Assembly: GCA_000403275.2 (NCBI GenBank)
Contig: KE159599.1
Coordinates: 1 to 64,000, forward strand
DNA: 64,000 bases
DNA from: Lachnospiraceae bacterium 28-4
GTDB taxonomy: Bacteria; Bacillota; Clostridia; Lachnospirales; Lachnospiraceae
Direction of reading: 5' to 3'
Shown here piece by piece: positions 8,408 through 16,677 of this stretch (position 1 is the stretch's first letter; every line of letters starts with the position of its first letter). The notes under the pieces are model-generated. The model saw only the letters and a list, made by a program, of their open reading frames with translations, made no database searches and was not told the DNA's origin. The position numbers and the translations under genes are program-made.

Positions 8408-8534
8408 GCCGTGTAAGCATATTACCTCTTATTTCCCCGCTTTCCAAATCAGACCGCCCGGCCTGCCTGCGGAAAAGGCAGACCGCCGCATATGGCGGAT
8501 GATGGCCATAGTGCGGCGGTTTGTCTTTTGTCTA
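8408..8534. repeat. Dispersed repeat B (paired with 5779-5921), including a terminator-like hairpin
   Basis: Second copy of the repeat described at 5779. Its hairpin is better preserved: CAGACCGCCGCA pairs with TGCGGCGGTTTGTC at about 8479-8526, with TTTTG following on the plus strand. It separates the fusion remnant from the ABC transporter operon, whose last gene ends at 8550, and is placed to stop transcription from both sides. Confidence 0.65.
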
Positions 8535-8549
8535 TTTCCAATTAAAAAT

Positions 8550-9179
8550 TTAAGCCATATGAAGGCTGCCGCGTTTTAAGTTCAAAACAACATCTGCCTG
8601 CGCTGCCAGTTCGTTTGAATGGGTTACAACTATCACGCATTTATTCAGCTCATGTGCGCTTTCTTTCAATATGCCCGTAATTTCGCCCGCCGTGTCCCCG
8701 TCGAGGTTTCCTGTCGGTTCATCCGCTAAAATGACCGGGGTATCTGAGGCCAGGGCGCGGGCGATTGCCACACGCTGTTGCTGCCCTCCGGACAGTTTCA
8801 TTACATTTCGTTTTGCTTCCTCGGCTGTCAGCCCAAGCCGCAGGAGCAGGGGCAGGACATCCTTTTTCGCTGTCAATGCCACATTTTCCATTGGTGTCAT
8901 ATAGTCAATGAGGTTGTAGCTTTGAAATATCAATGAAACGTGGCTGCGTCTGTGACAGGCAAGCCCGCACTGTGAAATATTTTCACCACTAAAGAGGATT
9001 TCACCTTTTTGCGGAATATCCAGCCCGCCGATCAGTGACAGCATAGTTGTCTTGCCGGAACCGGACGGTCCAAGAACAGCATACATTTTCCCAACTTCAA
9101 ATTCAGTATTTATGTCTGACAATATTGGCCTGCCTTTCTCATAGGCATAACATATCCCTTTCATTTCTAATACAGCCAT
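8550..9179 (-). CDS. ABC transporter ATP-binding protein, MacB/LolD type
   Basis: A 209-residue ATPase with every motif intact: Walker A GPSGSGKTT (about residues 36-44), Q-loop FQSYNLIDY, signature LSGGQQQRVAIARAL, Walker B VILADEPTGNLD and H-loop VVTHSNE. It lies 20 bases downstream of the permease gene (start 10648), with which it forms the transporter. Members of this class in Firmicutes export antimicrobial peptides or act in envelope stress. The adjacent OmpR-type two-component system and shared operator repeats support an inducible resistance or stress role; the substrate is unknown. Confidence 0.92.
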   Translation of the reverse strand: MAVLEMKGICYAYEKGRPILSDINTEFEVGKMYAVLGPSGSGKTTMLSLIGGLDIPQKGEILFSGENISQCGLACHRRSHVSLIFQSYNLIDYMTPMENVALTAKKDVLPLLLRLGLTAEEAKRNVMKLSGGQQQRVAIARALASDTPVILADEPTGNLDGDTAGEITGILKESAHELNKCVIVVTHSNELAAQADVVLNLKRGSLHMA

Positions 9180-9199
9180 TTTCTATTTTCTCCTTTTCC

Positions 9200-10648
9200 T
9201 TAACTCATTTTTGACAAGATTTCACGGGGTTTCAGGCGCATTACCGACAACGAGGAAATTCCCACTGAAAGAATGATAACGATAATGCCTATAAGATAGA
9301 GCTGCAGCATATTGTAAAAATCAATCGTAACGCTGATCTGCTCCGTGTCTGCCTCTGCCCCATCTACCGAAACTTCAGCGTCCGGGACAGTATCCTGACC
9401 AGATGGCATATCAGACAGGGCTGCATCATCTTTTATGCTGACCACCACATCCTCACTAAATCCATCCTTTTTTGTTATGGTCACTCCCGCGGCCTGTTCC
9501 TCGCTTACCGAAATATTCTGCTGCATCAGTCCATTTGCAAGCCGCCCTGCCACCAAGTTGCTTGTAAAATAAGAGCATCCAAAGGCGATTACCGCAATCA
9601 TCAAAACCTCAGCAAGATACTGCCCGATAATCCTCATCTTTCCAATGCCAAGGGATAGGAACACACCTGTCTCGTGGATACGGCTTCTTCCCCACATGGT
9701 GAGTATCAATGAAAGGATGACAACGCTCACCAATGCAATCACCCATATTGTGGATGACACCAAAGCCTGCAGTTTCTGCAATGGTGCGGCGGCATCCAGA
9801 TAAGTCTGGTTATCTGCCGCCACTTCAAAAGCCCGCCAGTCAATAGCAAATAAACCTTTCACTTCTGACATAATGCTGTCAAGCTGTGCAGGATCATATA
9901 CGGAAAATGCCACCTCGTAAAATCCCACCGGCATATCCCCAAATAAATCCTGTAAGGCGCTTGTGTCAATAAAAATCTGGTTTTCCAGTTTTTCATAAGT
10001 GACAATACTCGCATATGCTGGATCTGGCTTTCGGATTTCATAAATACCAATAATCTTAACTTTTGCCTCCTCATCGGCCTGTAAGGAAATGCTATCACCT
10101 ATCTGCAGGCTGTTCTGGTCTGCCATATCCCTGCTGATAACCGCTGCATTACTTTCATTTCCCGTAATGTGTTTTCCTTCAGTCAGTTCCATTATTCCCG
10201 ACTGAAAAAAGCTGTTATTTTCAGTTCCGGCGACAGTCCGGGCATATATCTTGTTATTAAGCTCCCCTTTCAAAGGAACATTACCGGGAAAGATTGTAAG
10301 GTTTGTAGAAACAAGCGTCTGGGCTGATGCATCATATTTTTCAATGCCGCCTATTTCCATAATGGCATTAATCATATCCCGTGTGACGGGAAGCTCCGTG
10401 TAAAGGTCAAGAGCGCCTTCCCCATCATCAACCCTCCTGAAATAAGGATTGCTTTCCGATAGTTCAACTGAAACATAGAATTCACCGCCTAAAGCCTCCC
10501 GCAGATTCTTTTGTGCCTCCTGCGATGCTTTTTGGGTAGAAAGCCCGGTCAATACAAAAGTTGACATGATAAGAAGAATGAAAAAGAGCAGGATACTTTT
10601 CCCCTTTTTCCGTGCGACGTAGAGAAACGCCCGTTTGATAGTTCCCAT
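9200..10648 (-). CDS. FtsX/MacB-like ABC transporter permease
   Basis: A 482-residue permease. An N-terminal membrane span (SILLFFILLIMSTFVLTGLS) is followed by a large extracytoplasmic domain of about 250 residues, then three C-terminal spans (VIALVSVVILSLILTMWGRS, VLMIAVIAFGCSYFTSNLVA and LYLIGIIVIILSVGISSLSV) in the FtsX arrangement. An acidic insertion of about 60 residues rich in Asp/Glu/Ser (ISVSEEQ... to ...AEADTEQIS) lies between spans 3 and 4. The gene starts the transporter operon; three 11-bp direct repeats lie about 55-87 bases upstream and match those before the response regulator gene. Confidence 0.9.
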   Translation of the reverse strand: MGTIKRAFLYVARKKGKSILLFFILLIMSTFVLTGLSTQKASQEAQKNLREALGGEFYVSVELSESNPYFRRVDDGEGALDLYTELPVTRDMINAIMEIGGIEKYDASAQTLVSTNLTIFPGNVPLKGELNNKIYARTVAGTENNSFFQSGIMELTEGKHITGNESNAAVISRDMADQNSLQIGDSISLQADEEAKVKIIGIYEIRKPDPAYASIVTYEKLENQIFIDTSALQDLFGDMPVGFYEVAFSVYDPAQLDSIMSEVKGLFAIDWRAFEVAADNQTYLDAAAPLQKLQALVSSTIWVIALVSVVILSLILTMWGRSRIHETGVFLSLGIGKMRIIGQYLAEVLMIAVIAFGCSYFTSNLVAGRLANGLMQQNISVSEEQAAGVTITKKDGFSEDVVVSIKDDAALSDMPSGQDTVPDAEVSVDGAEADTEQISVTIDFYNMLQLYLIGIIVIILSVGISSLSVMRLKPREILSKMS

Positions 10649-10702
10649 TTTGATACCTCCGTTTTCTGGTGTTATTCATTCTGACGTTGATATCTTACAC
10701 TC

Positions 10703-10735
10703 CCAATATGGAACCAGTATGAAACGTATGTGAAA
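10703..10735 (-). promoter_or_regulatory. Operator-like 11-bp direct repeats before the ABC transporter
   Basis: On the minus strand three contiguous 11-mers are present: TTTCACATACG, TTTCATACTGG and TTCCATATTGG. Tandem half-sites at an 11-bp period are typical for OmpR/VanR-type regulators. The same units occur before the adjacent response regulator gene (12616-12637), which strongly suggests the regulator controls this transporter. Confidence 0.6.
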
Positions 10736-10804
10736 TTGAAAAGAAATTAAAAAACTCCCCGGTCTGCCAGAGAGCTTTTCCTATTCATGGTTTTCATTGA
10801 ATTG

Positions 10805-11920
10805 TTATAAATGAATTGTAAATCTCATTCCCTGCGGTTCTTCCATCGGGCAGAATGAGTAAGAAATGTCCATTGTCTTTAATAATGTGTCTACAATATA
10901 CAGCCCAAGCCCGTTCCCGCCCTTGTCACGGTCCCTTGCAAAATCAGGACGATAAAATGGCTCGAATATATGCCGCAGCGCTTCTTTGGATATAGGGACG
11001 CACTCGTTTTCTATAAGGATATCGCGCCTGTCAAAATATACGGAAACTGTTCTTCCCGGTTCTGTGTATGCCACGGCGTTGGCAAGGATATTTGACACTG
11101 CTTTTCCAAACATCTGAGGCGGCAGCACTGTTTCAAAACTGTCCGGCAGCCCAAGCCGGAAGATGATTCCTTTTGCCTTAGCGATCAGCATATACGGCTC
11201 GCATAAGGAGGAAAGCATCTCTGACAGATCACCTTCCGCTACCTCTTCATTTTCTGCGATCATCCCTGCCTTTGAGGTTTCGAGGATATCATGTATCATA
11301 TCTGCGAGGTGTCCTGTCATTTCCCTGCACTCCGGCAGATAAGTGTCATAATCCTTATATTTCCCGACACCGAGTATCATGTTTTCCAGCGTGGCATTCA
11401 GCGCAGTGACCGGCGTCTTCAATTCATGGGAAGCCACCCGCAGGAAATCAGCCTTTGACCTCTCGCTCTCGCTTACACGCTGTTTCTCAATCTCAAGGCT
11501 CTCGATAGCCGACAGCAGGCTTTGGTATAAATGGTTGATATTATCTGCCAGTATGCCTATTTCATCTTTTGAACTGATTTTGCAGGCAGCATCCCTTTCC
11601 ATCCGTGCCATCTGCTCCGTCACCGCCCCAATCTGTTTTATGGGAACCGTGATCTTTCGTGAAAATACAAAAGAACAGGCTATGGAAATAACCACACAGC
11701 AAATCAGGGATAGTGGCAGGGCTTTCAGAACAGTCTGCGTAACATAGTCTGCCACATTCAAACTTGTGTCGAGGGACAATTCATCGTGCGGGCTGACTGA
11801 GATCACAAGCCATTCCGGTTTCGTAAATAAATGGAGCAGTAAGTGGGCAATCCCGACGATAAAGAGCATCAGCCCTAATGTATAAAAAAAGGTTTTAGGG
11901 AATAACTTCATCTTTTTCAT
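10805..11920 (-). CDS. Sensor histidine kinase (HAMP-HisKA-HATPase)
   Basis: A 371-residue kinase. Membrane spans at about residues 9-30 and 66-92 flank a short, about 40-residue, external loop. A HAMP linker follows, then a HisKA box with the phosphoacceptor His (RVASHELKTPVTALNATLEN) and a HATPase with GKAVSNILANAVAYTE and GGNGLGLYIVDTLLK. The ATG overlaps the upstream regulator's stop by 4 bases. The short sensor loop fits kinases that respond to membrane stress or to a transporter rather than to a soluble ligand. Together with the regulator and ABC genes it forms a typical sensing-and-export module. Confidence 0.92.
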   Translation of the reverse strand: MKKMKLFPKTFFYTLGLMLFIVGIAHLLLHLFTKPEWLVISVSPHDELSLDTSLNVADYVTQTVLKALPLSLICCVVISIACSFVFSRKITVPIKQIGAVTEQMARMERDAACKISSKDEIGILADNINHLYQSLLSAIESLEIEKQRVSESERSKADFLRVASHELKTPVTALNATLENMILGVGKYKDYDTYLPECREMTGHLADMIHDILETSKAGMIAENEEVAEGDLSEMLSSLCEPYMLIAKAKGIIFRLGLPDSFETVLPPQMFGKAVSNILANAVAYTEPGRTVSVYFDRRDILIENECVPISKEALRHIFEPFYRPDFARDRDKGGNGLGLYIVDTLLKTMDISYSFCPMEEPQGMRFTIHL

Positions 11921-12582
11921 TGCTCCACCTCGTATTTGTATCCTATGCCTTTGACGGTGACAATACAGTCAAGCCGGAGCTTCTTCCGCAGGTTTTTAAT
12001 ATAAGTATCAACCGTCCGGTCAATGATCGGGTAGCTGTCTCCCCACAGTTCATCCAGTATCTGTGAGCGGGTAAGCACCAGCCCTTTATGCTCCACAAGC
12101 AACCTTAGCAGATCTATCTCTTTCGGGGTAATGTCAATCCTGCCATTTTTGTCCTTTGCCGTGTAGCCGGAGAAATTTACCGTTACATCCCCAAAAGTCA
12201 TGATGTCAGATACCGCTCCTTTTCCGCACCGCCGTAAAAGTGCTGTGATGCGCCGCCCCAACAGAATCATGGAAAAGGGCTTTGTGATGTAATCATCCGC
12301 CTGTTCATCAAAACTTGTCACCTGCGTATATTCATCTTCAAGCGCCGTAAGCATAAGGATGGGCACTGAACTTTTCTGCCTTATCTCATGCAGGACGGAA
12401 AGCCCCGATGCTTTGGGTAGCATGATATCAAGTACAACAAGGTCAATACCCCCCTTTCCAAATATCTGCAATGCCTCGTCACCGTCATAAGCGGGAATGA
12501 TTTCATGTCCTGCCGATCTCAAATATTCACATATTGCCTCGTTTGTTTTTCCGTCATCTTCCACAATAAGCAATGCCGCCAT
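11917..12582 (-). CDS. OmpR/PhoB-family response regulator
   Basis: A 221-residue regulator. The receiver has EDD, the phosphoacceptor in LVVLDIMLPKASGL and the Lys in DDYITKPFS. A winged-helix C-terminal domain follows (ITPKEIDLLRLLVEHKGLVL, then SQILDELWGD and VDTYIKNLRKKL). It is the first gene of the regulator-kinase pair. Two 11-bp repeats lie 34-55 bases upstream of the start and resemble those before the ABC operon, implying autoregulation and joint control. Confidence 0.94.
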   Translation of the reverse strand: MAALLIVEDDGKTNEAICEYLRSAGHEIIPAYDGDEALQIFGKGGIDLVVLDIMLPKASGLSVLHEIRQKSSVPILMLTALEDEYTQVTSFDEQADDYITKPFSMILLGRRITALLRRCGKGAVSDIMTFGDVTVNFSGYTAKDKNGRIDITPKEIDLLRLLVEHKGLVLTRSQILDELWGDSYPIIDRTVDTYIKNLRKKLRLDCIVTVKGIGYKYEVEQ

Positions 12583-12615
12583 ATAAGCACCTCCCGATAT
12601 TTTGAGTTTACCATA

Positions 12616-12637
12616 TCAATGTGGAATGTATGTGAAA
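12616..12637 (-). promoter_or_regulatory. Operator-like 11-bp direct repeats before the response regulator
   Basis: Minus-strand TTTCACATACA and TTCCACATTGA are contiguous and match the units at 10703-10735. Autoregulation is inferred. Confidence 0.55.
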
Positions 12638-12907
12638 TCATTTGATTTTGCAGGACTTTTCATTCCATCTCCCTAAACGTACCGGCCATTTCCCCGACAA
12701 AACTCCACTGGCGCTGCATATAGGATTTCAGATTTTCCGTGCTTTGCCTATATGCCTCCCAGACTGTTTCCCATTACTTCGGCAGAAAGCCGCTCCCTCT
12801 AAAGTAAAAACTCTCTCTGAATTATACCATAAAAATTTTCTGTTTTTCACCCGATAGCATGAAACGACTATTTTTCGGGAATGGAAAGCAAAAAAGAGCC
12901 ATCAACC

Positions 12908-13362
12908 AGCCCTTGTCCTCCCGCTAATATTTTTCAATTTTACTGTATACTATCACGCAAAACCCCATATTATCACGGAAACTCATATACAAACACGAAA
13001 ACTCTGAGCAGTTTCCGTGCTTGTATCATATCCCCCGTTTTTCAACAGCATTTTCAGCCAAACCGCTACCCTTTTCCGCAAAAACCGACAATACCCTACA
13101 CCTTTTTACCTTTCCGCTTTATACTATCACGGAAACCCCTGACTTTTGCGTGATAGTATACTTTTGCCTGATAGTACGATTTTTTCCCCTATCGCCACCC
13201 TATCAGCGGCATCCAAAAACAAAAAAATGGGGGCCCACCATCCACCGTGATGAACCCCACCAAGCCTTAAAAACCTTGATTTTAAGCCATTCTTCAATAC
13301 TTTCGCCTGCGAGTACCCCAAATCCTATGGCATCATTTGGAAATAGCCGCCTGTGCCGCTGT
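12908..13362. repeat. Long direct repeat, copy 1, carrying a ppdK 3'-end remnant (left island boundary)
   Basis: About 450 bases recur at 20499-20970 in the same orientation with high, though imperfect, identity. The right end reads on the minus strand as TAAQAAISK followed by a stop, clearly the last codons of a slightly different ppdK, whereas the real ppdK ends AAAQAAILN. Within the repeat, TATACTATCACGCAAAA-like 17-mers recur at least seven times in both orientations, two pairs facing each other as hairpins. The rest of 12638-13435 contains no gene I can support. Confidence 0.8.
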
Positions 13363-13435
13363 TAGATTATGATGACTTTTACCCCGGGGTAAATAATTTA
13401 CCCCCTTTTACCCCATAGTCTAACCAAATGAAAAA

Positions 13436-14146
13436 TCACCCAATAAGCGCAGACATATTTTCAAAAACAATATCCTCTATATCTTTTACATTATAAAATT
13501 CTTCAAAAGCTTCATATATCATTTTCAAATGCATCGGTTCTGCAATATTACCATTAAATTTTGAAAATGGCCCATCTGTTTCAATTAATATTCTATTTAA
13601 AGGTACTTCTTTTAATATTCCTTTTCCTTTATTCGTCCTTAACATTGTAGGATTTACAGAAAAGTAATACCCCGCCTCCACAATCTCATGCACTAATTCT
13701 TTGGAGCCAGTGTACCAATGAAAAATTGCATTCTCAACTTTATACTTCAATAAAATATCCAATACATCTTCTTCTGCTTGTCTACTATGAATTGATAATA
13801 TATGACTATTTACAGACTTACATATCTGCTCAAAAATCCTTTTTTGTTTACTCCGACTTTTTTCAGTTCGAGCCACTGAATAATCTAATCCTACCTCTCC
13901 TACAAATTTCGTGCTTTTAAGTGCATTATAAAATAAACTTTGCTTAAACTCATATTCGTTAAATAGTATTGGATGAAATCCAACTGCTAAAAAAATTTGA
14001 GGAATACCCTCAATTGCAATTTTTTGCTTTTCATACAGTTCTGGTAAATGCGTTACAAAAATTGCATAAATATCCTCACGCATTATTTCGCGAATAACCC
14101 TAGCTGGCTTATCGTAAAAATCAATATGGATATGTGCGTCTATCAT
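13436..14146 (-). CDS. qatD: TatD-family metal-dependent hydrolase, QatD-like
   Basis: A 236-residue TatD-type nuclease. Metal ligands are visible: HxH in MIDAHIHIDF, Glu in KFVGEVGLDYS, His in HILSIHSRQAEE, His in NAIFHWYTG, and Asp in ILIETDGPFSKF. The ATG at 14146 follows GGAGGG by 8 bases; a GTG at 14155 overlapping the preceding stop is the alternative. It is the third gene of an operon with a QueC-like protein and a small protein, the B-C-D order of the Qat anti-phage system. It is distant in sequence from housekeeping TatD. The Qat role is inferred from gene order and families. Confidence 0.82.
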   Translation of the reverse strand: MIDAHIHIDFYDKPARVIREIMREDIYAIFVTHLPELYEKQKIAIEGIPQIFLAVGFHPILFNEYEFKQSLFYNALKSTKFVGEVGLDYSVARTEKSRSKQKRIFEQICKSVNSHILSIHSRQAEEDVLDILLKYKVENAIFHWYTGSKELVHEIVEAGYYFSVNPTMLRTNKGKGILKEVPLNRILIETDGPFSKFNGNIAEPMHLKMIYEAFEEFYNVKDIEDIVFENMSALIG

Positions 14147-14151
14147 AAACA

Positions 14152-15357
14152 TCACCCTCCATACTTTTTTATGAACACCTCAAATTCCACTGAAAATTTT
14201 TTCAACATTTCAAATGTCCTTTCATAATAATCTACATTATGATAATATCTTTGCTTTATTACTAATTCTGAAAAAATTTCCCCGGACTTAATATAATCAT
14301 AAAAAGTTGTATAATAATTTAAAGATGATCTATACTCTTCCTCATCCATATTGCCTTCATAGGGTATGTCATACTCATTATCGTATTTCTCTAAATCATA
14401 AGCCGCCATTGATATTTTTCGTAACAAACACGGAACACAAGTTCCGCATGATACTTTTGTACTCGTATCATAACGAGGGTCATGCATAGACCTACTACAA
14501 GAACGTGTATCCTTTATATGTCTTTTATAATCTAAACTTAGTAAATTTACCATTTCTCCCTTCGTCATAAAAAGAAAAGGGTGATTTAGTTGCACTCTAA
14601 TTCCAACATTCTTCAATATAGTTTGATACAAATAAATAGTTTTAGGATGAGTTGTCTTAGTCGTTCCTCGCGACTGAAAAGACGGATTTAATGTCATAAT
14701 TCCATTCTCGTTAATATTAACAATTCCAATTCCTTCTTTTACCGCTGTCATAACTGCTAACGAAAAAAACAACAAGGATCTTGTCCTTTGAGTATATGTA
14801 AACTTTTTCTGATTTACTCTTGAATAAGTTCGAATACCCAAATTTCCAATCCTATTATTTAAAAAATTGGCTACATTATTTATAGCAGAAGTATCTACAT
14901 TGCTTGTCTTATAACCACAATATAAAGTTTTTTTGCCTTCTATTTCATTTCTATAAGCACCACAAAATGAATCCAGACCTCCTGAAAGTAAGGAAATATT
15001 ATCCGCCGTGGTTTTGATAAAAGATAATTGCTGTGCCTCAAATTCATACTCTACAGGCTCAATATCTATTTGCCATTTATCTCCATCACCTTCTGTGACA
15101 AATCCAGCTAATTTTTCAATCAGTTTAGTGTTTTCTCGCCATATAGGGCAATTTTTTGAATCAACGTATGCTATAATTTGTAGAAAACGTGGATGATCTG
15201 ATTGTCTTTTAAATGAAATATCTGCCACATAAATCTCTAAAAATATATTCAGCAAATCTATAACCATAGTATTATCTATTTCTACAAAAGACATATCAGA
15301 TATTAATTGATTTAATCTAAGCTCTACAACACCATCTTGAGTATGAGCAATAATCAT
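14152..15357 (-). CDS. qatC: QueC-like PP-loop ATPase, QatC-like
   Basis: A 401-residue protein with the PP-loop motif LLSGGLDSFCGAY near residue 125 and a C-terminal cysteine cluster (CSRSMHDPRYDTSTKVSCGT, then CVPCLLRK) like the zinc site of QueC 7-cyano-7-deazaguanine synthase. It carries about 120 additional N-terminal residues not found in housekeeping QueC, as in defence-associated QueC proteins. GGGAG lies 8 bases before the ATG at 15357. It lies between a TatD-like gene and a small MGSS protein, which is the QatBCD layout. The codon composition is AT-rich relative to the neighbouring chromosome, suggesting horizontal acquisition. Confidence 0.85.
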   Translation of the reverse strand: MIIAHTQDGVVELRLNQLISDMSFVEIDNTMVIDLLNIFLEIYVADISFKRQSDHPRFLQIIAYVDSKNCPIWRENTKLIEKLAGFVTEGDGDKWQIDIEPVEYEFEAQQLSFIKTTADNISLLSGGLDSFCGAYRNEIEGKKTLYCGYKTSNVDTSAINNVANFLNNRIGNLGIRTYSRVNQKKFTYTQRTRSLLFFSLAVMTAVKEGIGIVNINENGIMTLNPSFQSRGTTKTTHPKTIYLYQTILKNVGIRVQLNHPFLFMTKGEMVNLLSLDYKRHIKDTRSCSRSMHDPRYDTSTKVSCGTCVPCLLRKISMAAYDLEKYDNEYDIPYEGNMDEEEYRSSLNYYTTFYDYIKSGEIFSELVIKQRYYHNVDYYERTFEMLKKFSVEFEVFIKKYGG

Positions 15358-15369
15358 GTTTATCACTCC

Positions 15370-16014
15370 CTACTTCTTATTCAATGTATCTTGCAACTTT
15401 TTTATCAATTCCTCAATTTGGATTTCTCCATTGCTACAATTTTCAATTAGTACCATAAAATTTTCTTTAACATACCTTTTAGAGAACTCTTCAATACTTT
15501 TGTTAAATGTTTCTGTCGAGATATCTCTAAACATACTTGTTAACGCTTCATTTGCATCTTCCCTAATTATCATACTAATAAATATTTCACAAAAAATACT
15601 CAAGAACTCTGTAGGCTCAGTTAGTTTGCCTAATAGCATATTTGCCATAGCACTCTGAAAAGCAGATAATATTAATATCGAATCAATTTCTCCATTCTCT
15701 TCTTCTATTCTATCCAAAATAACCTCTATTATTTTTTGAACCTCAATAACAGTCAATTCTTCTCTTTGAATATTATAATCCTGTAAAAATGTATCTAATC
15801 CAACTTCTTTTACTCTCTTAAAACAGGCAAATCCGCCACCTGCAAGCACCACAAAATCTTTATCCCCAAAATAACCCTTAGTCTTCTTTGAACGTAAAGT
15901 TTCAACAGCAACCTGCGGAATTACTTCTTTGCAATCTACTGATGGATTTAATTCTATCGTGTCTTTCAACAATTTCTTTATTTTTGCAGAAGTCTTTCTA
16001 ACCGATGAGCCCAT
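15370..16014 (-). CDS. qatB: QatB-like small protein of the defence operon
   Basis: A 214-residue mostly helical protein beginning MGSSVRKTSAKIKKLL and holding a GGGFACFKRV patch near residue 60. It ends 12 bases before qatC. QatB proteins, as I remember them, begin with MGTS/MGSS and have no known enzymatic motif, so the call rests on position and start rather than on strong similarity. The ATG has no ribosome binding site of its own and lies inside a short upstream frame (15978-16094), so it may be translated by coupling. The ATPase gene qatA, normally first in the operon, is absent upstream. Confidence 0.6.
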   Translation of the reverse strand: MGSSVRKTSAKIKKLLKDTIELNPSVDCKEVIPQVAVETLRSKKTKGYFGDKDFVVLAGGGFACFKRVKEVGLDTFLQDYNIQREELTVIEVQKIIEVILDRIEEENGEIDSILILSAFQSAMANMLLGKLTEPTEFLSIFCEIFISMIIREDANEALTSMFRDISTETFNKSIEEFSKRYVKENFMVLIENCSNGEIQIEELIKKLQDTLNKK

Positions 16015-16094
16015 ATCATTTGACGTTCAAAATCTAATAAATTGATTTCACAACTCCAATTATTCCCTTGTATACAATAATAATAATTTACCAT
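15978..16094 (-). CDS. Possible 38-residue leader ORF overlapping qatB
   Basis: An ATG at 16094 preceded at 9 bases by GAGGAAGG opens a 38-codon frame (start MVNYYYCIQGNNWS) that ends 37 bases inside qatB. Because qatB lacks an evident ribosome binding site, the overlap would allow translational coupling. It could also be what remains of the 3' end of a deleted upstream gene. Coding status is uncertain. Confidence 0.3.
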   Translation of the reverse strand: MVNYYYCIQGNNWSCEINLLDFERQMIWAHRLERLLQK

Positions 16095-16311
16095 CTCTTG
16101 CTACCTTCCTCATCAAAATAAAGCCATCGTTTTTCTATACATACTGCGTTTTTCGTTTTATCAACAAACCCTCTTGCTTTTGTGTGCAATCCAGCATAAA
16201 ATGATTTCAGCGGAACGCTCCGCTAGATTTGACAATTCCGTATAAATCTGCTAAGATATATTTACATAAAGGTACTGCCGATAGACGGCTAGTCCAAATT
16301 ATTAGTTGCAA

Positions 16312-16352
16312 AAATAGCCGCTAAGTTTTCCAGACTGGGGCGGCTATTTTTG
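16312..16352. terminator. Bidirectional hairpin at the 3' end of the holin-like toxin
   Basis: AAAAATAGCCGC at the left pairs with GCGGCTATTTTT at the right; T-runs flank the stem on both strands, as is usual where a type I toxin mRNA and its antisense RNA overlap tail to tail. Confidence 0.6.
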
Positions 16353-16448
16353 TGGTTTATTATTATCCTTGCTTCCGATGGCGTATCCGAGACCGAAGCA
16401 GGTCAGGCATAAGCCAAGCACTGAAATCAATCCTTCAATCGTCAACAT
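16344..16448 (-). CDS. Putative holin-like toxin, type I toxin-antitoxin
   Basis: A 34-residue hydrophobic peptide beginning MLTIEGLISVLGLCLTCFGL and ending in a charged tail (GSKDNNKPQK), with GGAGGG before its ATG. The sequence is the standard form of the Firmicutes putative holin-like toxins, single-span membrane peptides controlled by an antisense RNA. The 3' end overlaps a GC-rich hairpin (16312-16352, AAATAGCCGC pairing with GCGGCTATTT) that could terminate the toxin mRNA and, from the other side, an antisense RNA. The antitoxin RNA itself is inferred. Confidence 0.75.
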   Translation of the reverse strand: MLTIEGLISVLGLCLTCFGLGYAIGSKDNNKPQK

Positions 16449-16677
16449 CCACTTAGCCCTCCTTTCCTAGATTCCTGCAAGCAGGTTTCTATGTAATCGG
16501 AGGGTCACAGTCCCTCCGTAGAAGAACTAGCCGCCTACCGTTATGGCAGTACCCGTATGAATATTTTATCAGAAAATGTCGGACGCTACAAGATGGTTTT
16601 CCGGCTTTTTTCTTTTTCCGCTTGCAATCCCGCCAAAACAGAGGTAAGCTACGACACCACAGAGAGGAGGGATTGGA

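Noticed and set aside
12600-13180. Possible CRISPR array from repeated TATCACGCAAA motifs
   Set aside because: Units are irregularly spaced and in both orientations, without uniform spacers or cas genes.
16095-16343. Search for a qatA remnant upstream of the qatB-like gene
   Set aside because: Only short stop-ended frames were found (one reads KNAVCIEKRWLYFDEEGSKR before a stop); nothing resembles an ATPase.
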